DNA of 64,000 bases from Halomonas sp. DQ26W (GTDB lineage Bacteria; Pseudomonadota; Gammaproteobacteria; Pseudomonadales; Halomonadaceae): positions 122,301 to 186,300 of the forward strand of contig NZ_QPKI01000003.1 in assembly GCF_003339685.1 (NCBI RefSeq), given 5' to 3'. This document shows positions 53,748-61,525 of this stretch, piece by piece. The stretch's first letter is position 1. Each line of letters begins with the position of its first letter. The notes under the pieces were generated by a model, which worked only from the letters and a program-made list of their open reading frames with translations, did not search any database and had not been told where the DNA came from. The translations under genes and the position numbers were made by a program.

Positions 53748-53799
53748 CTCAACGACTCATCTCAACGACTCATCTCAACGACTCATCTCAACGACTCAT
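53748..53799 (+). repeat. Four tandem copies of a 13-bp unit in the aminotransferase leader
   Basis: Four perfect, contiguous copies of CTCAACGACTCAT, followed by a degenerate fifth (CTCAACAACGAC, 53800-53811). The array ends 26 bp before the aminotransferase start codon. Four units do not make a CRISPR array, as there are no spacers. The shared core CAACGAC also occurs in other leaders of this cluster. Confidence 0.95.
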
Positions 53800-53837
53800 C
53801 TCAACAACGACGACACCGAACCTGCGAGGGCGAAACC

Positions 53838-55235
53838 ATGAGCACCGAAACCCGGACCTACGATGCCCAAGCGCTGTGGCAGAAGGACAAGGATCATTTC
53901 ATCCATCCCTTCACCGACTTCAGCCTGTTCCATGAGAAAGGCTGCGACCTGATCGTCGACAGCGACGGCATCTATGTGGAGGACGCCCACGGCAACCGCT
54001 TCATCGACGGCATCGCCGGCCTGTGGTGCGTCAACGTGGGCCACGGCCGTGCCGAGATCGGCCAGGCCATGGCCGAGCAGGCTACCCGCATGGCCTATTT
54101 CTCCACCTTCAACAACCTGTCGAACGCCCCGGCGGCGGAGCTGGCCGCCAAGCTCGCCGAGCTGGCACCGGCAAACCTCAACCACGTCTTCTTCAGTTGC
54201 GGCGGCTCGGCAGCCAACGACGCCACCATTCGCCTGGTGCACTACTACTTCAACCGCCTGGGCAAGCCGAGCAAGAAGCGTATCCTGTCACGCCGCAACG
54301 CCTATCATGGCACCACCTACCTGGCCGCCACCCTGACCGGCATCGAAAGCAACAACTGGGACTTCGACACCTTGGATCACCTGGTCACGCACCTGAGCGA
54401 AGCCAACCTCTATCGTCGGCCCAAGGGCATGAGCGAGGCGGAGTATTGCGATCATCTGGTGGACGAACTCGAGGAGAGCATCACCGAGATCGGCGCCGAC
54501 AATATCGCCGCCTTTATCGCCGAGCCGATCATGGGCGCCGGCGGCGTGCTGATGGCCCCGTGCGGTTACCATGCCCGCATGCAGGCGGTGTGCCGCGCCA
54601 ACGAGATCCTCTTTATCGCCGACGAGGTGGTCACCGGCTTCGGTCGCCTGGGCCACTTCTTCGCCTCCGAGGCGGTCTTCGATACCCAGCCGGACATCAT
54701 CAACTGCGCCAAGGGCCTCTCCTCAGGCTACGCCCCCCTCGGTGCCACCCTGATATCCGACGCGATCTACGAGGTGCTGGGCACACCTCAGCGCAAGGGC
54801 GGCGTGCTGAGCACCGGCTTCACCTACTCCGGCCACCCGGTCAGCTGTGCCGCGGCACTCAAGAACATCGAGATCATCGAGCGCGAAGGCATCTGCGAGA
54901 ACGTACTCGAGGTTGGGCCCTATCTCGAGCGAAAGCTCAAGAGCCTGGCACAGCACGAGACTGTCGGCGACGTACGCGGCAGCCATTTCATGCTGGCCAT
55001 CGAGAACGTCGCCGACAAGGCCACCAGGGCGCTGCTTCCGGTAGAAGCGCGGGTCGGCGACAGGGTCGCCGCCGAGGCCCAGAAGCGGGGCCTGATCATT
55101 CGCCCGGTGGGTCACCTCAATATCCTCTCGCCGCCTCTGATCTGGGACCGCGATACCGTCGACCGGGTGGTCGATATCCTCGACGAGGCCTTCGCCGCCA
55201 CCACGGCATCGCTACGCGCCGACGGCTTCCTCTAA
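53838..55235 (+). CDS. Class III aminotransferase (module A)
   Basis: PLP-dependent fold-type I omega-aminotransferase of 465 residues. The PLP lysine is K292 in NCAKGLSSGYAPLG, and the cofactor-binding aspartate lies in LFIADEVVTGFGR. The N-terminus has the HPFTDF pattern also seen in the module B aminotransferase, common among polyamine and beta-alanine:pyruvate aminotransferases. A GAGGGCG site precedes the ATG. It heads the plus-strand operon with the transporter and agmatine deiminase. It probably transaminates a terminal amine, perhaps of N-carbamoylputrescine. Confidence 0.88.
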   Translation: MSTETRTYDAQALWQKDKDHFIHPFTDFSLFHEKGCDLIVDSDGIYVEDAHGNRFIDGIAGLWCVNVGHGRAEIGQAMAEQATRMAYFSTFNNLSNAPAAELAAKLAELAPANLNHVFFSCGGSAANDATIRLVHYYFNRLGKPSKKRILSRRNAYHGTTYLAATLTGIESNNWDFDTLDHLVTHLSEANLYRRPKGMSEAEYCDHLVDELEESITEIGADNIAAFIAEPIMGAGGVLMAPCGYHARMQAVCRANEILFIADEVVTGFGRLGHFFASEAVFDTQPDIINCAKGLSSGYAPLGATLISDAIYEVLGTPQRKGGVLSTGFTYSGHPVSCAAALKNIEIIEREGICENVLEVGPYLERKLKSLAQHETVGDVRGSHFMLAIENVADKATRALLPVEARVGDRVAAEAQKRGLIIRPVGHLNILSPPLIWDRDTVDRVVDILDEAFAATTASLRADGFL

Positions 55236-55254
55236 GAGCTGCTTTCACCACCCA

Positions 55255-55397
55255 GCGAGGGAGATGAGCTTTTCCGGCGACAAGTCCCGGAGTGCCGGAC
55301 CATCGCGAGGGCGCTGTGAACCCTTCCGTGGGCACTACTTTTGCCGTCCTGGCAAAAGACCCTCGCTTCGTCTTGCCCCCAGCGCTCATCTCTCTGC
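55255..55397. repeat. Nested inverted-repeat intergenic element
   Basis: A 143-bp palindromic structure between the aminotransferase and transporter genes. Outer arms are GAGATGAGC (55261-55269) and GCTCATCTC (55384-55392). Inner arms are GCGAGGG (55305-55311) and CCCTCGC (55360-55366). A central hairpin CTTTTGCC / GGCAAAAG (55338-55358) has a 5-base loop. It has no coding capacity I can support. It looks like a repeated intergenic or MITE-like element, but only one copy is in the window. Confidence 0.7.
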
Positions 55398-55403
55398 CCC
55401 AAG

Positions 55404-55420
55404 GCCGGCTGACCGGCTTT
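55404..55420 (+). terminator. Terminator-like hairpin before the transporter gene
   Basis: Stem GCCGG / CCGGC with a 4-base loop followed by TTTT, 37 bp before the transporter ATG. If active it attenuates read-through from the aminotransferase, implying the transporter has its own promoter or is regulated here. Confidence 0.5.
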
Positions 55421-55456
55421 TGAGACAACGACCACAACGATAAAAGAGAGTCTTGT

Positions 55457-56803
55457 ATGGAAACCTTTGGTGCCTGGAGCCTATTCCCCACCGCCGTGGT
55501 GCTGGGCATGGCCATTATCACCCGCCGTACCATCGAGTCCCTGCTGGCCGGGGCCCTGGTGGGGCTGCTCATGATCGAACCCACCACAGTGGTATCGCAG
55601 GGTTCGGACATCCTGCTAACGGTGCTTGGCAACGACACGGTGACCTGGATCATCCTGGTTTGTGGCCTGTTCGGCAGCCTGATCGCCCTGCTGGTCAAGA
55701 CCGGCGGCGTGCTCAGCTTCGGCGACGCCGTCACCAAGCGTATCCACAGCCGACGCCAGAGCCTGCTGGCCACCTGGCTACTCGGCCTCGTCATCTTCGT
55801 CGACGACTACCTGAACGCGCTGACCATCAGCGCCTCCATGAAGAAGATCACCGACCGCTTCCAGGTCTCCCGGGAGAAGCTCGCCTATATCGTCGACTCC
55901 ACCGCGGCGCCGATCTGCATCCTGGTGCCCTTCTCCACCTGGGCGGTGTTCTTCGCCGGCCTACTGGAGGAGAACAATGTCGCCGGCAACGGCATGGGCC
56001 TCTATATCGAGTCCATTCCCTATATGTTCTATGCCTGGGTGGCCGCTGCGCTGGTACCGCTGGTGGCCCTGGGCTGGATTCCCAACCTCGGCCCCATGAA
56101 GGCCGCCGAGGCCCGCGCCGCCGCCGGCCAGCTGATGCCGGCAGGCGTCGACGACAACGCCCTGGAGGTCGAGGACACCGGCAAGAAACGCCCGCACCTG
56201 CTTAACTTCCTGTTGCCCATCGCCACCCTGATCTTCTTCACCTGGTACTTCGAGATCGACATCCTGCGTGGCGTCATCGTGGCGCTGGCCGTGACCCTGG
56301 TACTGATCGGCGCCCAGCGGCTGCTGAGCTTCCACGACACCTTCGACACCGCCCTCGATGGCTTCAAGGCGATGATCATGCCGCTCGGCACCCTGGTGGC
56401 CGGCTTCACCCTCAAGGAGGTCAACGATGTACTGGGGCTCACCGACTATGTGATCGCCACCGTCCAGCCGCTGATGACCCCGGGCATGCTGCCGGCGGTG
56501 GTCTTCGTCACCATGGCATTCCTGGCCTTCGCCACCGGCTCCTTCTGGGGCATCTTCGCCGTGGCCATGCCCATCGTGCTGCCGCTCGCAGCCAGCATGG
56601 ACAGCCATATGCCGCTGGTGATCGGCGCCCTGATCTCCGCCAGCGCCTTCGGCAGCCACGCCTGCTTCTACGGCGACTCCACGGTGCTCTCCGCCCAGGG
56701 CAGCGGCTGCACGCCCATGGCCCATGCCCTGACCCAGCTGCCCTATGTACTGATCGCCGCCTTCATCGCCGCCGGTATTTTCCTGATGGTCGGCCACCTG
56801 TGA
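55457..56803 (+). CDS. NhaC-family Na+/H+ antiporter-like transporter
   Basis: Polytopic membrane protein of 448 residues with about 11-12 hydrophobic segments. The central cytoplasmic loop at about 205-245 is acidic and alanine-rich (AAEARAAAGQLMPAGVDDNALEVEDTGKK). Blocks such as VIFVDDYLNALTISASMKKITDRF, SREKLAYIVDSTAAPICILVPFSTW and ATGSFWGIFAVAMPI are typical of the NhaC/YuiF group, which includes both antiporters and amine or amino-acid carriers. Placement directly before agmatine deiminase suggests uptake of agmatine or a related amine; substrate unproven. Confidence 0.85.
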   Translation: METFGAWSLFPTAVVLGMAIITRRTIESLLAGALVGLLMIEPTTVVSQGSDILLTVLGNDTVTWIILVCGLFGSLIALLVKTGGVLSFGDAVTKRIHSRRQSLLATWLLGLVIFVDDYLNALTISASMKKITDRFQVSREKLAYIVDSTAAPICILVPFSTWAVFFAGLLEENNVAGNGMGLYIESIPYMFYAWVAAALVPLVALGWIPNLGPMKAAEARAAAGQLMPAGVDDNALEVEDTGKKRPHLLNFLLPIATLIFFTWYFEIDILRGVIVALAVTLVLIGAQRLLSFHDTFDTALDGFKAMIMPLGTLVAGFTLKEVNDVLGLTDYVIATVQPLMTPGMLPAVVFVTMAFLAFATGSFWGIFAVAMPIVLPLAASMDSHMPLVIGALISASAFGSHACFYGDSTVLSAQGSGCTPMAHALTQLPYVLIAAFIAAGIFLMVGHL

Positions 56804-56811
56804 GACCCGTT

Positions 56812-57936
56812 ATGAACCAGCCAATGATCGACACTCCGACCGCCGAACCGACGCCCCGGACCCAGGGCTTCGCCATGCCCGCCGAGTTCGCCCCCCACGA
56901 CGCCTGCTGGATGCTCTGGCCACAGCGCCCCGACACCTGGCGCTATGGGGCCAAGCCGGCCCAGCAGGCCTTCGTCAAAGTAGCCTGTGCCGTCGCCGAG
57001 AGCGAGGCGGTGTTCGTCGGCGTCAACGACGAGCAGTACGAGAACGCCCGCAACCAGCTGCCCGCCCATATCCGCGTGGTGGAACTCTCCAGCAACGACG
57101 CCTGGATGCGCGACATGGGCCCCACCTTCCTGACCCACCCGGATGGCCGCCTGGCCATGGTGGACTGGGTATTCAATGCCTGGGGCGGCCTCAAGGGGGG
57201 GCTCTACTTCCCCTGGGACAAGGACAAGCGCATCCGCACCAAGATCGCCGAGATGCTCGGCATCCCGCGCTTCGAGGCGCCGGTGGTGCTGGAGGGCGGC
57301 GCCATCCATGTGGACGGCGAGGGCACCCTGATCACCACCGAGGAGTGCCTGCTCAACGCCAACCGCAACCCCGATATGAGCCGCGAGGCGATGGAGCAGG
57401 TGCTCCGCGACTACCTGGGCATCGAGAAGGTGATCTGGCTGCCCCGGGGCTGCCACCTGGACGAGACCGACGGCCATGTGGACAACCTCTGCTGCTTCGT
57501 GGCCCCGGGCCAGGTGGCCCTGACTTGGTGCGACGATGCGTCGGATCCCCAGGCCGCCATCTCCCGGGAGGCCCTGGCGGTGCTAGAGGCCGCCACCGAT
57601 GCCAAGGGCCGGCCGCTGACCGTGCATAAGCTGCCCCAGCCCGGGCCCCTGCATATCGCCGAGGACGAGGCCAGCGGCCTGGATCGCCTCAACAGCTCCC
57701 ACCCGCGCCAGCCCGGCGATCGCATGGCCGGCTCCTACGTCAACTTCTATATCGGCAACTCGGTGGTGGTGATGCCGCTGCTCGACCCCGCCCGCGACGA
57801 CGAGGCCCGGGCGATCCTCCAGGGGCTCTTCCCCGACAAGAAGGTGATCGGCGTGCCAGCCCGGGAGATCCTGCTGGGCGGCGGCAATATTCATTGCATT
57901 ACCCAGCAGCAGCCCCGATCTAACCTGCCACGCTGA
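56812..57936 (+). CDS. aguA: Agmatine deiminase
   Basis: Hydrolyses agmatine to N-carbamoylputrescine and ammonia; a guanidine-group modifying enzyme. The catalytic cysteine is C362 in LGGGNIHCITQQQP. Other active-site blocks are DAWMRDMGPTF, LEGGAIHVDGEGT and the histidine in HLDETDGHVDN, all as in AguA. Length 374 residues with ATG 56812; a GTG at 56800 would overlap the transporter stop. No N-carbamoylputrescine amidohydrolase (aguB, nitrilase family), its usual partner, is present nearby. Confidence 0.96.
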   Translation: MNQPMIDTPTAEPTPRTQGFAMPAEFAPHDACWMLWPQRPDTWRYGAKPAQQAFVKVACAVAESEAVFVGVNDEQYENARNQLPAHIRVVELSSNDAWMRDMGPTFLTHPDGRLAMVDWVFNAWGGLKGGLYFPWDKDKRIRTKIAEMLGIPRFEAPVVLEGGAIHVDGEGTLITTEECLLNANRNPDMSREAMEQVLRDYLGIEKVIWLPRGCHLDETDGHVDNLCCFVAPGQVALTWCDDASDPQAAISREALAVLEAATDAKGRPLTVHKLPQPGPLHIAEDEASGLDRLNSSHPRQPGDRMAGSYVNFYIGNSVVVMPLLDPARDDEARAILQGLFPDKKVIGVPAREILLGGGNIHCITQQQPRSNLPR

Positions 57937-58062
57937 GACACCGGCTTGTCGGCCTTCGGTTCCTGCGGCATGCTATTGGCAGGCTCCCTTGAGAAGAGAC
58001 CACACGCAGGTGGGCGAAGGCCTAAGCGAAGCTGGACACAACGATTCAACAGGAGCGCGGTA

Positions 58063-58515
58063 ATGCTTGGAAAAAACTTGATCGGCATGGCACTCGTGGC
58101 TGGCATCCTGCCACTGACAGTTCTCGCCCAGGAGGACCCGGCGACAGAGGAACTCGATAACGGAATCATCGTTGAGGAGAGCCAGCCCGACACTCGAGAG
58201 CAGGCACTGGAAAGCCTCGACACGGCCAGCGAACAGACCCCTGAAGCAGCCAGCTTTGGCTTGGAGACCGCCCAGGAGGCGGTGAGTCAAGGCGGGGTCG
58301 ACGGCCAGGCCATCAGCGATACGGCCAGCGAAGGGCGCAGCAGCGAGACCGCTGCCAGCGCCCGTGGCGAGGTCGGCGCCCCGGGTACCGAGAGTGCCGG
58401 TGGTCTCGGTGGTGGCAGTAGCGCTGGAGGTGGTGCCGGCGGCGGCGGTGGTGCCGGCGGCGGTGGTGCCGGCGGCGGTGGTGCCGGCGGTGGTGCTGGC
58501 GGCGGCCGCGGCTGA
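58063..58515 (+). CDS. Secreted glycine-rich protein of unknown function
   Basis: A 150-residue product I do not recognise. The ATG at 58063 follows AGGAGCG and opens a clear Sec signal peptide (about 1-22, VLAQ at the end). An acidic Glu/Ser/Ala-rich region of about 75 residues follows, then a C-terminal run made almost wholly of Gly and Ala (AGGGG-type units, about residues 120-150). It has no cysteines or known motif. The Gly tract is encoded by near-repeats of GGCGGCGGTGGTGCC. A longer in-frame start (57946) lacks a ribosome-binding site and signal peptide. Confidence 0.65.
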   Translation: MLGKNLIGMALVAGILPLTVLAQEDPATEELDNGIIVEESQPDTREQALESLDTASEQTPEAASFGLETAQEAVSQGGVDGQAISDTASEGRSSETAASARGEVGAPGTESAGGLGGGSSAGGGAGGGGGAGGGGAGGGGAGGGAGGGRG

Positions 58516-58541
58516 TCAGCTTCGCGGCAGTCCCCAGGGAC

Positions 58542-58573
58542 AACGAGGCCGGCCCCATGGGGCCGGCCTCGTT
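58542..58573. terminator. 32-bp perfect palindrome between the glycine-rich gene and aldehyde dehydrogenase B
   Basis: Perfect arms AACGAGGCCGGCCCC / GGGGCCGGCCTCGTT around AT, 26 bp past the glycine-rich gene stop and 30 bp from the convergent dehydrogenase stop. The arms are very GC-rich and no long T-run follows on either strand. It is probably a bidirectional transcription end. Confidence 0.7.
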
Positions 58574-58603
58574 GCTGTAAAAAGCCTCTCCCGAGTGGCT
58601 CGC

Positions 58604-60112
58604 TCAGGTGGCGAGGCTGATCCAGACGCTCTTGAGCTCGGAGTACTCCTCCTGCGCATGGAGCGACTTGTCGCGCCCGTTGCCCGACTGCTTGACGCCG
58701 CCGAAGGGCGTGGTCTGGTCGCCCCCCGCCCAGTTGTTGACGAATACCTGACCCGACTGCAGCCGCCGGGTCACCCGCATGATGCGGTCGATGTCCTGGC
58801 TCCACAGCCCCGCGGCCAGGCCGTAGACGCTGTCGTTGGCCATGGCGATAGCCTCTTCCTCGTTGTCGAAGCCGAACACCGCCAGCACCGGGCCGAAGAT
58901 CTCTTCGCGGCCGATGGTCATGGCCGGCGTCACGCCGTCGAACACCGTGGGCGGAATGAACAGCCCCGGTCCGTCGATCGCCTGGCCGCCGGTGCGCAGC
59001 CGCGCGCCCTCTTCCACGCCTTGGCGGATGTAGTCGAGGATGCGGCGATGCTGGGTCTCGTCGACGATGGCGCCCATGAAGCTATCCGGGTCGAGCGGGT
59101 CGCCCGGCTGCATGTTCTCGGCTGCTTTCAATATACGCTCGACGAATGCCTCACGAATACTGTTCTCCACCAGCAGCCGCGAGCCGGCGATACACACTTC
59201 GCCCTGGTTGTGGAAGATGGCTGCGGCGGCGTGGCTCGCCACCTTGTCCAGCTCCTTGCAGTCGGCAAACACGATGTTGGGCGACTTGCCGCCGCACTCC
59301 AGGTAGACCCGCTTGAGGTTGGACTGGCCGGCGTACTGCATCAGCTGCTTGCCCACCGCGGTGGAGCCGGTGAAGGTCAGGCAGTCCACCTCCATCGAGA
59401 GCGCCAGCGCCTTGCCCACGGTATGGCCGAAGCCGGGCAGTACCTGGAAGATGCCGTGGGGAATGCCGGCCTCGCGGGCCAGCTGCGCCAGGCGCAGCGC
59501 GGAAAGCGGCGATTTTTCCGAGGGCTTGAGGATCACGCTGTTGCCGGCGGCGAGCGCCGGGGCGATCTTCCAGGCGGTCATCATCAGCGGGAAGTTCCAC
59601 GGCACGATGGCCGCCACCACCCCCAGGGGCTCGCGCATCACCAGCGCCAGCGCCTCCTCGCCGGTGGGCGCCACCTCGCCATAGAGCTTGTCGATAGACT
59701 CGGCCTGGTAGCGGATGCAGGCGATGGCGCCGGCCGTGTCGCCGAGCGAGCTCGCTACCGGCTTGCCCATGTCGAGGGTATCGAGCAGCGCCAGCTCATG
59801 CTTGTTGGCCTCCATCAGGTCGGCCAGGCGCAGCAGCGCCTTCTTGCGCTTGCCCGGCGCCAGGCGCGCCCAGTCGCCGCGGGCAAAGGCCGCCCGGGCC
59901 GCGGTCACCGCCGCCTCGGCATCGGCTGCATCGCAGCTCGCCACCTCGGCGAGCGCCTCGCCGGTGGCCGGGTTGACGGTGGTGAAGGTCTCGCCGCTCA
60001 CGGCATCGACGAAGACATCGTCGATAAAGGCGCGGGTCTCCAGGCTCAGGGAGCCCGCCAGGGCGTGCCAGTCGTCGCGGGTCCTCGGGGACTCATTCGT
60101 GGAATGGCTCAT
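58604..60112 (-). CDS. puuC: Gamma-glutamyl-aminobutyraldehyde dehydrogenase, PuuC-like (module B)
   Basis: Aldehyde dehydrogenase of 502 residues with catalytic C307 in GEVCIAGSR and glutamate in YLECGGKSPN. In the Puu pathway PuuC oxidises gamma-glutamyl-aminobutyraldehyde to gamma-glutamyl-GABA. Its start overlaps the module B aminotransferase stop by four bases, in line with puuD and the synthetase next door. It is a close paralogue of the gene at 50884-52392, with long identical blocks in the central part. The specific substrate is inferred from the neighbours. Confidence 0.88.
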   Translation of the reverse strand: MSHSTNESPRTRDDWHALAGSLSLETRAFIDDVFVDAVSGETFTTVNPATGEALAEVASCDAADAEAAVTAARAAFARGDWARLAPGKRKKALLRLADLMEANKHELALLDTLDMGKPVASSLGDTAGAIACIRYQAESIDKLYGEVAPTGEEALALVMREPLGVVAAIVPWNFPLMMTAWKIAPALAAGNSVILKPSEKSPLSALRLAQLAREAGIPHGIFQVLPGFGHTVGKALALSMEVDCLTFTGSTAVGKQLMQYAGQSNLKRVYLECGGKSPNIVFADCKELDKVASHAAAAIFHNQGEVCIAGSRLLVENSIREAFVERILKAAENMQPGDPLDPDSFMGAIVDETQHRRILDYIRQGVEEGARLRTGGQAIDGPGLFIPPTVFDGVTPAMTIGREEIFGPVLAVFGFDNEEEAIAMANDSVYGLAAGLWSQDIDRIMRVTRRLQSGQVFVNNWAGGDQTTPFGGVKQSGNGRDKSLHAQEEYSELKSVWISLAT

Positions 60113-61500
60113 GCGATGGACTCCTCGGTAGCGGGTTGGTGAAGGTCGGCCAGGGTGGCGTCCAGGGCGGCCCGAGCCTTGGTGACCAGCTCGTCGATCT
60201 CGTCGTGGGTGATCACCAGGGGCGGCGAGATGATCATGGTATCACCCACCGAGCGCATCACCAGACCGCCAGCGAAGCTGAAGTCTCGGCACAGGTTGCC
60301 CACCCCCTGCGCCTTGTCGAAGCGCTCGCCGGTCTCGGGGTCGATCAGCTCCAGGGCCCCCATCAGGCCGAGAGAGCGCGCATCGCCCACCAGCGGATGC
60401 TCGGCCAGTTCGCCCCAGCGCCTGGCCAGGTAGGGCCCCAGGTCGTCGCGGACCCGCTCCACCACGCCCTCGGCCTCGATCAGCTCCAGGTTCTTCAGCG
60501 CCACGGCGGCACAGGCGGGGTGTCCCGAGTAGGTAAAGCCGTGGAAGAACTCACCGCCCTCCTCGATCAAGGTCTCGGCCACCCGATCCCCCACCAGCAC
60601 CCCCCCGATGGGCAGGTAGCCGGAAGAGAGCCCCTTGGCGATGGGCATCAGGTCGGGCTTGAGGTCGTAGTGGATGCTGCCGAACCACTCACCCAGGCGC
60701 CCGAAGCCGCAGATCACCTCGTCGGCCACCAGCAGGATATCGTACTTGGCCAGCACCGCCTTGACCGCCGGCCAGTAGCTTTCCGGCGGCATGATGGCGC
60801 CACCGGCCCCCTGCACCGGCTCGGCAATAAAGGCGGCAACGTTCTCCTCGCCGAGCTCCTGAATCTTCGCCTCCAGGGCCGCGGCGCACTCGTGACCGAA
60901 CGCCTCGGGATCCTGCCCCTTTCCCTCACCGAACCGCCCTTCACCAAACCAATAGGGCTGGCGCACATGGGCGATGCCCGGCACGCAGGGACCACCCTGG
61001 GCGTGCATGGGCGCCATGCCGCCCAGGCTCATGCCCGCCACCGTGGAGCCGTGGTAGGCGTTCTCGCGGCCGATGATCCACTGCTTCTGTGGCTGGCCCT
61101 TCAGCGCCCAGTAGCGGCGCACCATGCGCAGCACGGTATCGTTGGCCTCGGAGCCGGAGCCGGTGAAGAACACATGGTTGATATGCGCCGGGGCGAGGTC
61201 ACACAGCTTCTCGGCCAGCTTCACCGCCGGCGGGTGGGTGGTCTTGAAGAAGTTGTTGTAGTAGGGCAGTCGCTCGAGCTGCGCGGTGGCGGCCTCAACC
61301 AATTCGTGGCGCCCGTAGCCCAGGTTGACGCACCACAGGCCGGCCATGCCGTCGAGGATGCGATTGCCCTCGCTGTCATAGATATAGACGCCCTCGGCGC
61401 GCTCGATGATGCGGCTGCCCTCCTCCCCCAGCGCCTTGAAGTCGGTGAAGGGGTGCAGGTGGTGGGCGCGGTCCAGCGCCTGATAGTCACGAGTATTCAT
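60109..61500 (-). CDS. spuC: Putrescine/polyamine aminotransferase, SpuC-like (module B)
   Basis: Class III PLP aminotransferase of 463 residues. The PLP lysine is K289 in IAKGLSSGYLPIG and the aspartate is in LLVADEVICGFG. The N-terminal DRAHHLHPFTDF pattern is typical of SpuC-type putrescine:pyruvate aminotransferases of Pseudomonas. The start at 61500 (MNTRDYQALD) is chosen over a 59-residue longer frame with no conservation. It is coupled to puuC and lies 25 bp after puuD. It may act on gamma-glutamylputrescine in place of the oxidase PuuB, which is not seen here. Confidence 0.85.
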   Translation of the reverse strand: MNTRDYQALDRAHHLHPFTDFKALGEEGSRIIERAEGVYIYDSEGNRILDGMAGLWCVNLGYGRHELVEAATAQLERLPYYNNFFKTTHPPAVKLAEKLCDLAPAHINHVFFTGSGSEANDTVLRMVRRYWALKGQPQKQWIIGRENAYHGSTVAGMSLGGMAPMHAQGGPCVPGIAHVRQPYWFGEGRFGEGKGQDPEAFGHECAAALEAKIQELGEENVAAFIAEPVQGAGGAIMPPESYWPAVKAVLAKYDILLVADEVICGFGRLGEWFGSIHYDLKPDLMPIAKGLSSGYLPIGGVLVGDRVAETLIEEGGEFFHGFTYSGHPACAAVALKNLELIEAEGVVERVRDDLGPYLARRWGELAEHPLVGDARSLGLMGALELIDPETGERFDKAQGVGNLCRDFSFAGGLVMRSVGDTMIISPPLVITHDEIDELVTKARAALDATLADLHQPATEESIA

Positions 61501-61525
61501 GGGTAACGTCTCCAGAAAGGGGCAC

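Noticed and set aside
53748-53811. CRISPR-like array
   Set aside because: The four 13-bp units are contiguous with no spacers and no cas genes nearby; it is a simple tandem repeat.
54023-55267. A 414-residue alternative frame across the module A aminotransferase
   Set aside because: Arg/Gly/Pro-rich shadow frame; the aminotransferase frame has PLP motifs and a ribosome-binding site.
57946-58062. Longer N-terminus for the glycine-rich protein
   Set aside because: The extra 39 residues are basic and would bury the signal peptide; the ATG at 58063 has the only good ribosome-binding site.
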